Under the pieces are notes generated by a model. It was not told the origin of the DNA, did not search any database, and saw only the letters and a list, made by a program, of their open reading frames with translations. Shown piece by piece: positions 26,481 to 34,058 of a DNA stretch of 64,000 bases. Source of the DNA: Rhizobacter terrae (GTDB lineage Bacteria > Pseudomonadota > Gammaproteobacteria > Burkholderiales > Burkholderiaceae_C); the NCBI RefSeq assembly GCF_003852895.1, contig NZ_QUSW01000005.1, positions 1 to 64,000 on the forward strand, written 5' to 3'. The translations under genes were made by a program, and so were the position numbers. Every line of letters starts with the position of its first letter. Positions within the stretch are counted from its first letter, which is position 1.

Positions 26481-26545
26481 ATTGTTGGCGCCGCAGGCGT
26501 TCCGGCACAGTGGCCCGAATGACAACAATCGATAGAATCGGGCCA
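26481..26545. promoter_or_regulatory. Nested inverted repeats and -10 element in the isochorismatase/GlxA-regulator gap
   Basis: ATTGTTG (26481-26487) pairs with CAACAAT (26523-26529), and TGGCCCGA (26511-26518) with TCGGGCCA (26538-26545). TAGAAT (26533-26538) is a near-consensus -10 six bases before the regulator's ATG. The second repeat spans the core promoter, so autorepression is plausible. Confidence 0.45.
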
Positions 26546-27513
26546 TGCCAGCCGACAAGCCCGCCCGCACCATCGCCGTCGTGGCCTTCGACGGCATCAG
26601 CCCCTTCCACCTCTCGGTGCCCTGCATGGTGTTCGGTCCGGACATGGCCGGCCACGGCGTGCCGCGCTACCGGCTGCTGGTGTGCTCGGTTGACCGCGGC
26701 AGCCTGCGCACCACCGCGGGCTTCGCCATCGAGGCGCCCTACAGCCTGGCGGCCGCGGCGCGGGCCGACACCATCATCGTCCCGTCCTGGCATGACGACC
26801 AGCGAGCGCCGCCCGAGGCCCTGCTGCGCACGCTGCGCTCGGCGCACAGGCGCGGGGCGCGCATCGTCGGGCTGTGCCTGGGCGCCTTCGTGCTGGCCGA
26901 GGCGGGCCTGCTCGATGGCCAGCCCGCCACCACCCATTGGGCGCTCGCGAGGGCATTCGCCGAGCGCTACCCCACGGTCGACCTGCGGCCCGACGTGCTC
27001 TACGTCGACAACGGCCAGGTGCTGACCTCAGCCGGCACGGCCGCCAGCATCGACTGCTGCCTGCACATGGTGCGCCGCGACCACGGCGCCGACGTGGCCG
27101 CCCACGTGGCGCGCCGCATGGTGGTGGCGCCGCACCGCGAGGGCGGACAGGCCCAGTACATCGAGCAGCCGGTGCCTGCCTCCCGTGCGGACGACCGGTT
27201 GGGTGGCGTCATGGCCTGGGCGCTCAAGCACCTGGCCCAGCCGCACAGCCTGGACTCGCTGGCCGACCGCGCGGCCATGAGCCGGCGCACCTTCACCCGT
27301 CACTTCCGCCAGGCCACCGGCACCACCGTGGGCCAGTGGCTGCAGCAGCAGCGGTTGACCATGGCGCGGCGCCTGCTGGAAACCACCACCCGCTCCATCG
27401 ACGACGTGGCCGAGCGCAGCGGCTTCGGCAGCGCGGTGTCGCTGCGGCAGCATTTCGCCTCCGCGCTGGGCACCTCGCCCTCGGCCTACCGGCGGCAGTT
27501 CCACGCCGGCTGA
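26545..27513 (+). CDS. GlxA-family AraC-type transcriptional regulator
   Basis: 322 aa. N-terminal DJ-1/PfpI-like domain (IAVVAFDGISPFHLSVPCMVFG; GLCLGAFVLAEAGLLDGQPATTHW, with the Cys of the nucleophile elbow) and C-terminal AraC helix-turn-helix pair (LAQPHSLDSLADRAAMSRRTFTRHF; SIDDVAERSGFGSAVSLRQHFASALGTSPSAYRRQF). The architecture is that of FtrA/GlxA-type regulators. No Shine-Dalgarno; a -10 box sits six bases before the ATG. Likely controls the divergent isochorismatase-like gene and itself. Confidence 0.92.
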   Translation: MPADKPARTIAVVAFDGISPFHLSVPCMVFGPDMAGHGVPRYRLLVCSVDRGSLRTTAGFAIEAPYSLAAAARADTIIVPSWHDDQRAPPEALLRTLRSAHRRGARIVGLCLGAFVLAEAGLLDGQPATTHWALARAFAERYPTVDLRPDVLYVDNGQVLTSAGTAASIDCCLHMVRRDHGADVAAHVARRMVVAPHREGGQAQYIEQPVPASRADDRLGGVMAWALKHLAQPHSLDSLADRAAMSRRTFTRHFRQATGTTVGQWLQQQRLTMARRLLETTTRSIDDVAERSGFGSAVSLRQHFASALGTSPSAYRRQFHAG

Positions 27514-27581
27514 GCCACGCTGTCCGCAAGGTGTCAGCGTCAGGCGCGGCTGGACGCTACAGTGCCCGCCGAGGAGAAACC

Positions 27582-29411
27582 ATGTCCCAAGACACCCTTC
27601 GCGCTCCCATGTCCGCCACCGTCGTGCAGGTGGCGGTGGCCGCCGGCCAGGCTGTGCAGGCCGGCCAGACGCTGGTGATTCTCGAAGCCATGAAGATGGA
27701 GCACGAACTGCGCGCCGAACGCGATGGCGAGGTGCGCTCGCTGCTGGTGCAGGCCGGCGAGCTGGTGAACGAAGGGGATGTGTTGATGCACCTTGGCGCC
27801 AGGTCTGCCGCGCCGGTGGCTGTGGAACCTGCATCCACCACCGAAGCAGCCATGCCTGCGAGCGATCTTCGTGCTGACCTGGTCGCCCTCAACGAACGCG
27901 TGGCCTTCACGCTGGATGCGTCCCGCCCAGACGCCGTCGCCAAGCGCCACGCCCAGGGCCAGCGCACGGCCCGCGAGAACATCGCCGACTTGTGCGACGC
28001 AGCCAGCTTCATCGAATACGGTGCGCTCGCGGTGGCTGCCCAGCGCAGCCGCCGCACGCCCGAAGACCTCGTGCGGAACACGCCGGCGGACGGCATGGTC
28101 ACCGGCATCGGCAGCATCAACGGCGCGATGTTCGGCGAGGAATCCTCGCGCTGCGTGGTCATGTCCTACGACGCCACCGTGCTGGCCGGCACGCAGGGCA
28201 TGCGCAACCACCAGAAGACCGACCGCATGCTGGGCATCGCCTTGCGGCAGCGGCTGCCGGTGGTGCTCTTCGCCGAAGGCGGCGGCGGGCGGCCGGGCGA
28301 CACCGACATGCCCATCGTCGCGGGCCTGCATGTCACCACCTTCGCCAGCCATGCGCGGCTGAGCGGTCAGGTGCCGGTGGTGGGCATTGCATCCGGGCGC
28401 TGCTTCGCGGGCAATGCCGCGCTGCTGGGCTGCTGCGACGTGATCATCGCGACGAAGCGCAGCAACATCGGCATGGGCGGCCCGGCGATGGTGGAGGGCG
28501 GCGGGCTGGGCGTGTTCAAGCCCGAGGAGATCGGGCCCAGCCACGTGCAGCATGCCAACGGCGTGATCGACGTTCTCGTGGATGATGAGGTGCAAGCGGT
28601 GGCCGCCGCAAAGAAGTACCTGGCCTTCACGCAAGGCCGCACGGCCGCGTGGTCCGCGGCCGATGCCATCCGCCTGCGCCAGGCCTTGCCTGACAACCGC
28701 GTGCGCAGCTACGACATGCGCCAGGTGATGCAACTCGTCGCCGACACCGATTCGATGCTGGAGCTGCGCGCCGGTTTCGGCGCGGGCATCTTCACCGCCT
28801 TCGCCCGCATCGAGGGCCGCCCGGTTGGCCTCATGGCGAACAACCCCGCGCACCTGGGCGGTGCCATCGATGCCGACGCCGCCGACAAGGCCGCCCGCTT
28901 CATGCGCCTGTGCGATTCGTATGGCCTGCCCATCGTCTCACTGGTCGACACGCCGGGTTTCATGGTGGGCCCGGAGATCGAGGTCCAGGCGCAGGTGCGG
29001 CACGTGAGCCGCATGTTCCTCGTCGAGGCGCACCTGCGCGTGCCCTTCTTCGCCATCGTGCTGCGCAAGGGCTACGGCCTGGGTGCGATGGCGATGGCCG
29101 GCGGCGGTTTCCACTCGCCGATGTTCACGGTGGCCTGGCCCACCGGCGAATTCGGCGCGATGGGCCTGGAAGGCGCCGTCCGCCTGGGCTACCGCAAGGA
29201 ACTGGAGGCCCTGCCCGAGGGACCGCAGCGCGAGGCGCTTTTCCAGAAGCTGCTGGACCAGCAGATCGCCAACGGGGGCGCGATCCACATGGCCACCACG
29301 CTGGAGATCGACGCGGTGATCGACCCGGCCGAGACCCGCGCCTGGCTGGCGCACGGCCTGGTGTCCGCACACATCGGCCCGAAGCCGGCCGGGTTCATCG
29401 ACGCCTGGTAA
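27582..29411 (+). CDS. Biotinyl-domain/carboxyltransferase fusion (acyl-CoA carboxylase type)
   Basis: 609 aa from the ATG at 27582 with GAGGAG upstream; the open frame before it overlaps the regulator and is a shadow. Residues ~5-75 are a biotinyl domain with the biotin-Lys motif EAMKMEHE (Lys38); residues ~100-600 are a carboxyltransferase (ClpP/crotonase-like) of the AccD/PccB class, with GGGGRPGDTD, the G-rich NIGMGGPAMVEGGGLGV oxyanion region and SLVDTPGFMVGPE. It should move a carboxyl from biotin to an acyl-CoA. No biotin carboxylase gene is present in the window, so the partner must be encoded elsewhere. Confidence 0.88.
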   Translation: MSQDTLRAPMSATVVQVAVAAGQAVQAGQTLVILEAMKMEHELRAERDGEVRSLLVQAGELVNEGDVLMHLGARSAAPVAVEPASTTEAAMPASDLRADLVALNERVAFTLDASRPDAVAKRHAQGQRTARENIADLCDAASFIEYGALAVAAQRSRRTPEDLVRNTPADGMVTGIGSINGAMFGEESSRCVVMSYDATVLAGTQGMRNHQKTDRMLGIALRQRLPVVLFAEGGGGRPGDTDMPIVAGLHVTTFASHARLSGQVPVVGIASGRCFAGNAALLGCCDVIIATKRSNIGMGGPAMVEGGGLGVFKPEEIGPSHVQHANGVIDVLVDDEVQAVAAAKKYLAFTQGRTAAWSAADAIRLRQALPDNRVRSYDMRQVMQLVADTDSMLELRAGFGAGIFTAFARIEGRPVGLMANNPAHLGGAIDADAADKAARFMRLCDSYGLPIVSLVDTPGFMVGPEIEVQAQVRHVSRMFLVEAHLRVPFFAIVLRKGYGLGAMAMAGGGFHSPMFTVAWPTGEFGAMGLEGAVRLGYRKELEALPEGPQREALFQKLLDQQIANGGAIHMATTLEIDAVIDPAETRAWLAHGLVSAHIGPKPAGFIDAW

Positions 29412-29570
29412 GACCCTTCGGGGATCAGGCATCGTCCTACAAGCACGAGCGCTGCCGGCCGACCGGCTGATCCGCGCCCGGCTTGCACGGCGCACGCGCC
29501 GGTTGGGCCATCCTTACGGCCATGGGTGCAACACACCAACCGCACCCCGGCTGTCCAGAAGGAGACCCCC

Positions 29571-29810
29571 ATGGTCACGCGTTCCGTGTCGAACTACGCA
29601 GCGATTGCAGCGGCCACCATTGCGGCCGCTGGTGTGCTCGCCGCCTTCGGCCCGGCCGACTCTGCGCCCGGCGATCCCCCGGATGTGCAAGCGGTGTTCA
29701 GCCGCGCGGCCCCGGCGGCGCGCGACGCGAGCGTGACGACCCTGGCGGGCGAACGATCGGAGAGGACCCAGCGTCAGCGGTCGCACGCCGCACCGATGGT
29801 GCGCACCTGA
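29571..29810 (+). CDS. Small secreted hypothetical protein
   Basis: 79 aa from the ATG at 29571; AAGGAG six bases upstream. An N-terminal hydrophobic, Ala-rich signal or anchor (residues ~8-27) is followed by a polar Arg/Ser-rich tail. No family recognised. A 15-bp near-perfect inverted repeat spans its stop codon, then a terminator follows. The TCGTCCTACA motif lies ~130 bp upstream. Confidence 0.65.
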   Translation: MVTRSVSNYAAIAAATIAAAGVLAAFGPADSAPGDPPDVQAVFSRAAPAARDASVTTLAGERSERTQRQRSHAAPMVRT

Positions 29811-29821
29811 CGCTGGGTTCT
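29763..29821 (+). repeat. Long inverted repeat across the stop codon of the 79-aa gene
   Basis: ACCCAGCGTCAG (29766-29777) is the perfect complement of CTGACGCTGGGT (29807-29818), extended to 15 bp by one G-U pair. The loop contains an inner hairpin (GCACC-GAT-GGTGC). The stop codon lies in the right arm, so the mRNA 3' end is heavily folded, just before the terminator hairpin. Confidence 0.7.
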
Positions 29822-29830
29822 GTCCTTCGC

Positions 29831-29858
29831 AAAGGCGCCGTGTGGCGCCTTTGTTTTT
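29831..29858 (+). terminator. Rho-independent terminator
   Basis: AAAGGCGCC pairs perfectly with GGCGCCTTT over GTGT, followed by GTTTTTCC. It closes the 79-aa gene's transcript. Confidence 0.92.
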
Positions 29859-29912
29859 CCGGGTTTTTGATTTGACGGCATCATCGCGCCTCGACATTCG
29901 GGGAGACTTTCC

Positions 29913-30716
29913 TTGGCCAAGAGCGCGACGCAAATCCGGGTGGGCATCGGCGGCTGGACCTACGAGCCCTGGCGCGACAACTTCTATCCCAAGGGCCTGG
30001 CGCAGAGCAAGGAGCTGGAGTACGCGAGCCGGCAGCTCACGGCCATCGAGATCAACGGCACCTACTACGGCACGCAGAAGCCCGAGAGCTTCGCGAAGTG
30101 GCGCGACGAGACACCTGACGACTTCGTCTTCTCGATGAAGGCCAACCGCTTCGCCACCAACCGCCGCGTGCTGGCCGAGGCCGGCGACTCGGTGGACAAG
30201 TTCATCGACAGCGGCATCAGCGAACTGGGCAGGAAGCTCGGGCCCATCGTGTGGCAGTTCATGCCCACCAAGCAGTTCGACCCCGAGGACTTCGAGGCCT
30301 TCCTCAACCTGCTGCCCAAGGACGTGGACGGCATCAAGCTGCGCCACGTGATGGATGTGCGCCATGAGACCTTCATGACCGAGGCCTACCTGAAGCTTGC
30401 TCGCAAGTACAAGGTCGGCACGGTGTTCACCGATTCGGACGAGTACCCGTCCTTCGCCGACATCACCGGCGACTTCGTCTACGCGCGGCTGATGCGCACG
30501 GAGTCCAAGCTCAAGACCGGCATCGGCCCGAAGGCGCTGGAGCAGTGGGCGGGCATCGGCCAGCAGTGGCGCGAGGGCAAGGATCCCTCGGACCTGCCGC
30601 ATGTGTCGGACAAGCCCGCCGGCGAAAAGGCGCGCGACGTGTTCATGTTCTTCATCAGCGGCGCGAAGGAGCGGGCGCCGGCTGCGGCCATGGCCTTGAT
30701 CAAGCAGCTGGGCTGA
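29913..30716 (+). CDS. DUF72 domain protein (YecE-like)
   Basis: 267 aa. The TIM-barrel DUF72 pattern is clear: VGIGGWTYEPWRDNFYPKGL at the N-terminus, EINGTYYGTQKPESFAKWRDETPDDFVFSMKANRF, and YARLMRTE further on. Biochemical role unknown. The start is a TTG at 29913, eight bases after GGGAG; a GTG near 29940 is the alternative but would cut into the conserved first strand. Single-gene unit after a terminator. Confidence 0.87.
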   Translation: MAKSATQIRVGIGGWTYEPWRDNFYPKGLAQSKELEYASRQLTAIEINGTYYGTQKPESFAKWRDETPDDFVFSMKANRFATNRRVLAEAGDSVDKFIDSGISELGRKLGPIVWQFMPTKQFDPEDFEAFLNLLPKDVDGIKLRHVMDVRHETFMTEAYLKLARKYKVGTVFTDSDEYPSFADITGDFVYARLMRTESKLKTGIGPKALEQWAGIGQQWREGKDPSDLPHVSDKPAGEKARDVFMFFISGAKERAPAAAMALIKQLG

Positions 30717-30720
30717 CTCA

Positions 30721-31320
30721 TCAGCGTTCGTATTTCCAGTTGCGCGACTTGCCCTCGGCCAGCCATTCCAGGGTTTGCGCCAGTCTCTTCTCACGCGTCT
30801 CGGGCCGCTTGGCCTCGGTGATCCATTCAATGTATTCGCGCCGGTGGCTGGGCGCGAAGGCTTCGAAGGTCTTGCGCGCGGCGGCGTTGCGCTTCAAGGC
30901 GGCCAGCAGGTCGTCCGGCGTTTCGGGGGTGGGCTTGGGTGCAGACTTCGGCACCCGGCGCGGCTTCTCGCCGGAATCGATCAGCGCCGCGGCCTTCTTC
31001 ACCAGCCTGGACAATTCGGCCTTGCCCGGCAAGTCCTTCAGCGATTCGATGCGGCCGAACTGCCCCATGGCGTCGTTGTTCTTGCCGGTGCCGGCCACGG
31101 CGTCGCGCTGCCAGAAGCCGAAGGCGCAATGGGCCTTGAAAGCCGCCATGTTGGCCAGGATCTTTCCGCCGTACATGAAGTTCGGCATGCCCCACTTGAT
31201 GGTCTCTTCCACGCTGGGACAGGCGGCGTGCACGACCTGCCGCAGGTGCGTGAGGATGGGCTGCGCGAAGTCGGCCGACTTCGCGATGTAGGCGTCGATG
31301 CGTGGATCGGTGGTCCCCAT
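30721..31320 (-). CDS. YdeI/OmpD-associated family protein
   Basis: 199 aa from the ATG at 31320 (MGTTDPRIDAYIAKSADFA). The N-terminal half is a DUF1801-like domain (ILTHLRQVVHAACPSVEETIKWGMPNFMYGGKILANMAAFKAHCAFGFW) and the C-terminal part is the YdeI/OmpD-associated helical domain (RREYIEWITEAKRPETREKRLAQTLEWLAEGKSRNWKYE). Function unclear; some homologues are linked to cationic peptide response. Converges on the DUF72 gene with a 4-bp gap. Confidence 0.85.
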   Translation of the reverse strand: MGTTDPRIDAYIAKSADFAQPILTHLRQVVHAACPSVEETIKWGMPNFMYGGKILANMAAFKAHCAFGFWQRDAVAGTGKNNDAMGQFGRIESLKDLPGKAELSRLVKKAAALIDSGEKPRRVPKSAPKPTPETPDDLLAALKRNAAARKTFEAFAPSHRREYIEWITEAKRPETREKRLAQTLEWLAEGKSRNWKYER

Positions 31321-31373
31321 GGCGGGACCGATTGCAGCATGCAGCCGTGGGTGCGGCAAGCCGCGGCAAACAC

Positions 31374-31679
31374 TCAGCGCCCGGCGATCTCGATCGGGCT
31401 GGCGGGCGCCTGCTCCAGGTCGGCCAGGCAGCGGGCGCGCTGGTGGTCATTGTTCAGCGCGTGGCAGCGCCACTGGGCCTGCGAGCGGCTGAGCGCGGTG
31501 CTGCGCAGCGCCTCGCCTTGCTGCACGGCCGACGCCACCACCGAATGAAATCCCAGCAGCAAGGCCAGGATGGTGAGGACGGCCAGCGTCAGCGGCCAGG
31601 TGGGCGAGCGCGGGGCGGCGGGCAGGCCGTGCCACCAGCGCCGCAACTCGCGCTCACCAGGCCAGGCGCGCGCGTTCAT
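31374..31679 (-). CDS. Small single-pass membrane protein
   Basis: 101 aa from the ATG at 31679. One membrane helix (about residues 29-46, LTLAVLTILALLLGFHSV) is followed by a ~50-residue tail with two Cys (WRCHALNNDHQRARCLADLE) that could form a disulfide in the periplasm. Overlaps the upstream small gene by ATGA. No family recognised. Confidence 0.65.
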   Translation of the reverse strand: MNARAWPGERELRRWWHGLPAAPRSPTWPLTLAVLTILALLLGFHSVVASAVQQGEALRSTALSRSQAQWRCHALNNDHQRARCLADLEQAPASPIEIAGR

Positions 31680-31855
31680 CGCAGGGTCCAGCCGGGTCGG
31701 GAGGCGTCGCCTTGGCCCGCCCACTCGGGCGCGCACAGCGCCGGATCGGCGCATTCGTAGCCGATGCTGCCGTCATCGTCCGGTCCGGCCATGTGCAAGG
31801 CCGGCTCGCGCGCTGCGAAGTCATCCGGATTCGTCTCGGTCGCGTCGATGCTCAT
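31676..31855 (-). CDS. Small acidic hypothetical protein
   Basis: 59 aa from the ATG at 31855 (the frame is open to 31912). Acidic, with two Cys in GYECADPALCAPEW and no hydrophobic segment. Stop overlaps the start of the membrane-protein gene (ATGA), so the two are coupled. A TGTAGG-N6-CCTACA palindrome lies ~97 bp upstream. No family recognised. Confidence 0.6.
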   Translation of the reverse strand: MSIDATETNPDDFAAREPALHMAGPDDDGSIGYECADPALCAPEWAGQGDASRPGWTLR

Positions 31856-31951
31856 CGCCTTCTCCCAGCCCTTGCGGGCCCGTTGTCCACTCGGTGCAGC
31901 CATGGTGCCCATCGGGCAGTGGGTGATCCATCAGGTGAGCGGCGGACTTGC

Positions 31952-31969
31952 TGTAGGAGCGTGCCTACA
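31952..31969. promoter_or_regulatory. TGTAGG-N6-CCTACA palindrome
   Basis: A perfect 6-bp inverted repeat with 6-bp spacing in the gap between the BON gene stop and the small coupled gene pair. Its half-site CCTACA recurs upstream of two other small-gene units in the window (20107-20112, 29436-29441). It may be an operator. Confidence 0.5.
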
Positions 31970-31996
31970 TTGGCGGCCCGCCGCGTGTCCGCACCC

Positions 31997-32434
31997 TCAG
32001 GACTTCGGCACGGTCAGGTAGTTGTCGACCGCGGTCACGCCGTTGACGGCCAGCGCGATGCGCTTGGCGCGGTCCTTGGCATCGAGGTCGGGTGCGGACC
32101 CGCGCAGCACGACGCGGCCCTGCGCGGTGTCCACGTCGATCTTGCTCGCGTCCAGCGCCGGGTCGCGGGCCAGCTGCGCGTTGATGGCCGCGGTGATGGC
32201 GGTGTCGCTGACCGCGTGGGCCACCTTGGCGCCGGCCTCGTCGGTGGCCTGCCGGGCGTTGTCCAGTGCACGGTTGGCCTCGGTGCGGGCCTGTGCCGTC
32301 TGCTGCTGCGCGCGCGCCTCGGTCGCGTCCACGCGTTCCTGCACGCTGCGCTCGTCATGGCGGCTGCAGGCGCCCAGGGCCAGCGAAGCCACCAGCGCGG
32401 CCAGCAGTGCGGATAGAGGTTGGCGTGAAGTCAT
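31997..32434 (-). CDS. BON-domain lipoprotein
   Basis: 145 aa from the ATG at 32434. Signal peptide with LGAC lipobox (Cys23), then an Ala/Gln/Arg-rich helix (EARAQQQTAQARTEANRALDNARQATDEAG) likely forming a coiled coil, then one BON domain (SDTAITAAINAQLARDPALDASKIDVDTAQGRVVLRGSAPD...AVNGVTAVDNYLTV). Resembles OsmY-type envelope-stress proteins, which bind phospholipid surfaces. Divergent from the M28 peptidase gene. Confidence 0.88.
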   Translation of the reverse strand: MTSRQPLSALLAALVASLALGACSRHDERSVQERVDATEARAQQQTAQARTEANRALDNARQATDEAGAKVAHAVSDTAITAAINAQLARDPALDASKIDVDTAQGRVVLRGSAPDLDAKDRAKRIALAVNGVTAVDNYLTVPKS

Positions 32435-32607
32435 GTGGTTCTCCTTGCAGGATGGTGTGCAGGGAGAATACGGACGCGGTCGCGATGTCTCCATCGGCCA
32501 AGACCGTGGCGCCGCGTCGGACAGAACCCCACGGCGGTGCCTGCAGGTAACGGCATGTCACGCCATGAGCGTGTGCTTGCCTTTGCAACACGCTGAGAGG
32601 AGATGAC

Positions 32608-33966
32608 ATGGCTGTGCGATTCCTGGGTGCGGCAATGGCGCTGCTGTTCGCAGCGGGCGCGGCATGGGCACAGGCGCCAATGGCCGAACCGCCGGGCCTT
32701 CGTGCGATGGCCGATGCCGTCGATGCGCGCGAGCTGCGCGCCACCATCCAGACGCTGGTGGGCTTCGGCACGCGGCACACGATGTCTGACACCGTGTCCG
32801 AGACGCGCGGCATCGGCGCGGCCAGGCGCTGGGTGCAATCGCGTTTCAACGCCATAGGCCGGGACTGCGGCGGCTGCCTGCAGGTGGCGACGCCTTCGCA
32901 GGTCGTGACCGGCCCGCGCATTCCCACGCCCACCGAGGTCATGGACGTGGTGGCCATCCAGCGCGGCACCAGCGACCCGGAGCGCGTCATCCTCATCACC
33001 GGCCACCTCGATTCGCGGGTGAGCGACGTGATGAACGCCACCAGCGATGCGCCCGGCGCGAACGACGATGCGTCGGGCGTGGCGGCCGTGATCGAGGCGG
33101 CACGCGTGCTGTCGAAGCACAAGTTCCGTGCGACGCTGGTCTATGCCGCGCTGTCCGGCGAGGAGCAGGGCCTGCACGGCGGCAAGGTGCTGGCGGACCA
33201 TGCGAAGCAGCAGGGCTGGCAGGTGCAGGCCGACCTCAACAACGACATCATCGGCAACTCGCGTGGTGGCGACGGCGTGCATGACACGACCACCGTGCGC
33301 GTGTTCTCCGAAGGCACCAAGGCCACCGAGACGCCCCAGCAGGCCAACCGCCGCCGCTACAACGGCGGCGAGGTGGATTCACCGTCGCGCAACCTGGCGC
33401 GTTACATCGCCTCGCTGTCCGAACGGGTGCTCACCAACTTCCACGTGCGCATGGTCTACCGCACCGACCGCTTCGGCCGCGGCGGCGACCAGGTGAGCTT
33501 CCTCGAAGCCGGCTACCCGGCGGTGCGGCTGACCGAAGGCCACGAGGACTACACCCGCCAGCACCAGGACCTGCGCACCGAAGGCGGCGTGGCCTACGGC
33601 GACACCATCGACGGCATCGACTTCGACTACCTCGCGCAGGTCACGCGGTTGAACGTGGTGAGCATGGCCGCGATGGTGCAGGCTCCGGCGCCGCCGTCGG
33701 GCGTGGTCGTCGAAGGCGCGGTCACGCCGCACACCACCTTGCGCTGGAAGACGGTGGCGGGCGCCGCGGCCTACCGCGTGTGGTGGCGCGACACCACCGA
33801 TGTGCAATGGACGCACAGCCGCACTGTGCAAGCCGCAACCGGCGCCTCACAAAGCGCCACCTTGCGCAACATCAATGTGGATGACTGGTTCTTCGGCATC
33901 TCGGCGATCGGCGCTGACGGTAGTGAATCCCCTGTCGTCTTTCCTGGGGAGACGGGTGCGTTCTAG
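32608..33966 (+). CDS. Secreted M28-family metallopeptidase
   Basis: 452 aa with a signal peptide (cleavage near AWA/Q, residue ~21). Zinc-site and catalytic motifs are visible: TGHLDS (His133), GANDDASG (Asp153/154), SGEEQGL (Glu185-186), a later Asp in NNDIIGN and EGHEDY. The family contains aminopeptidases using two zinc ions. The last ~90 residues (APPSGVVVEGAVTPHTTLRWKTVAGAAAYRVWWRDT) look like a fibronectin type III domain. GAGGAG precedes the ATG. Probably exported and involved in peptide scavenging. Confidence 0.9.
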   Translation: MAVRFLGAAMALLFAAGAAWAQAPMAEPPGLRAMADAVDARELRATIQTLVGFGTRHTMSDTVSETRGIGAARRWVQSRFNAIGRDCGGCLQVATPSQVVTGPRIPTPTEVMDVVAIQRGTSDPERVILITGHLDSRVSDVMNATSDAPGANDDASGVAAVIEAARVLSKHKFRATLVYAALSGEEQGLHGGKVLADHAKQQGWQVQADLNNDIIGNSRGGDGVHDTTTVRVFSEGTKATETPQQANRRRYNGGEVDSPSRNLARYIASLSERVLTNFHVRMVYRTDRFGRGGDQVSFLEAGYPAVRLTEGHEDYTRQHQDLRTEGGVAYGDTIDGIDFDYLAQVTRLNVVSMAAMVQAPAPPSGVVVEGAVTPHTTLRWKTVAGAAAYRVWWRDTTDVQWTHSRTVQAATGASQSATLRNINVDDWFFGISAIGADGSESPVVFPGETGAF

Positions 33967-34026
33967 GGGCTGCTGGCGATTGCCTGGCGCATCAAAAAGG
34001 ATCAGCATGTGCCCTCGCACACAACA

Positions 34027-34041
34027 TGCCGTGCCACGGCA
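34027..34041. promoter_or_regulatory. 15-bp palindrome in the leader of the signalling cassette
   Basis: TGCCGTG-C-CACGGCA is a perfect 7-bp inverted repeat 17 bases before the ATG at 34059 and just ahead of the Shine-Dalgarno (AGGGGGAAG). It could be an operator or a translational hairpin. Confidence 0.4.
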
Positions 34042-34058
34042 GGTGCAGGGGGAAGCAC

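Noticed and set aside
26874-27581. Upstream in-frame extension of the biotinyl-carboxyltransferase gene (845-aa frame)
   Set aside because: It overlaps the GlxA-type regulator in another frame and is Arg/Gly/His-rich shadow sequence; a strong GAGGAG and ATG at 27582 match the biotinyl-domain start.
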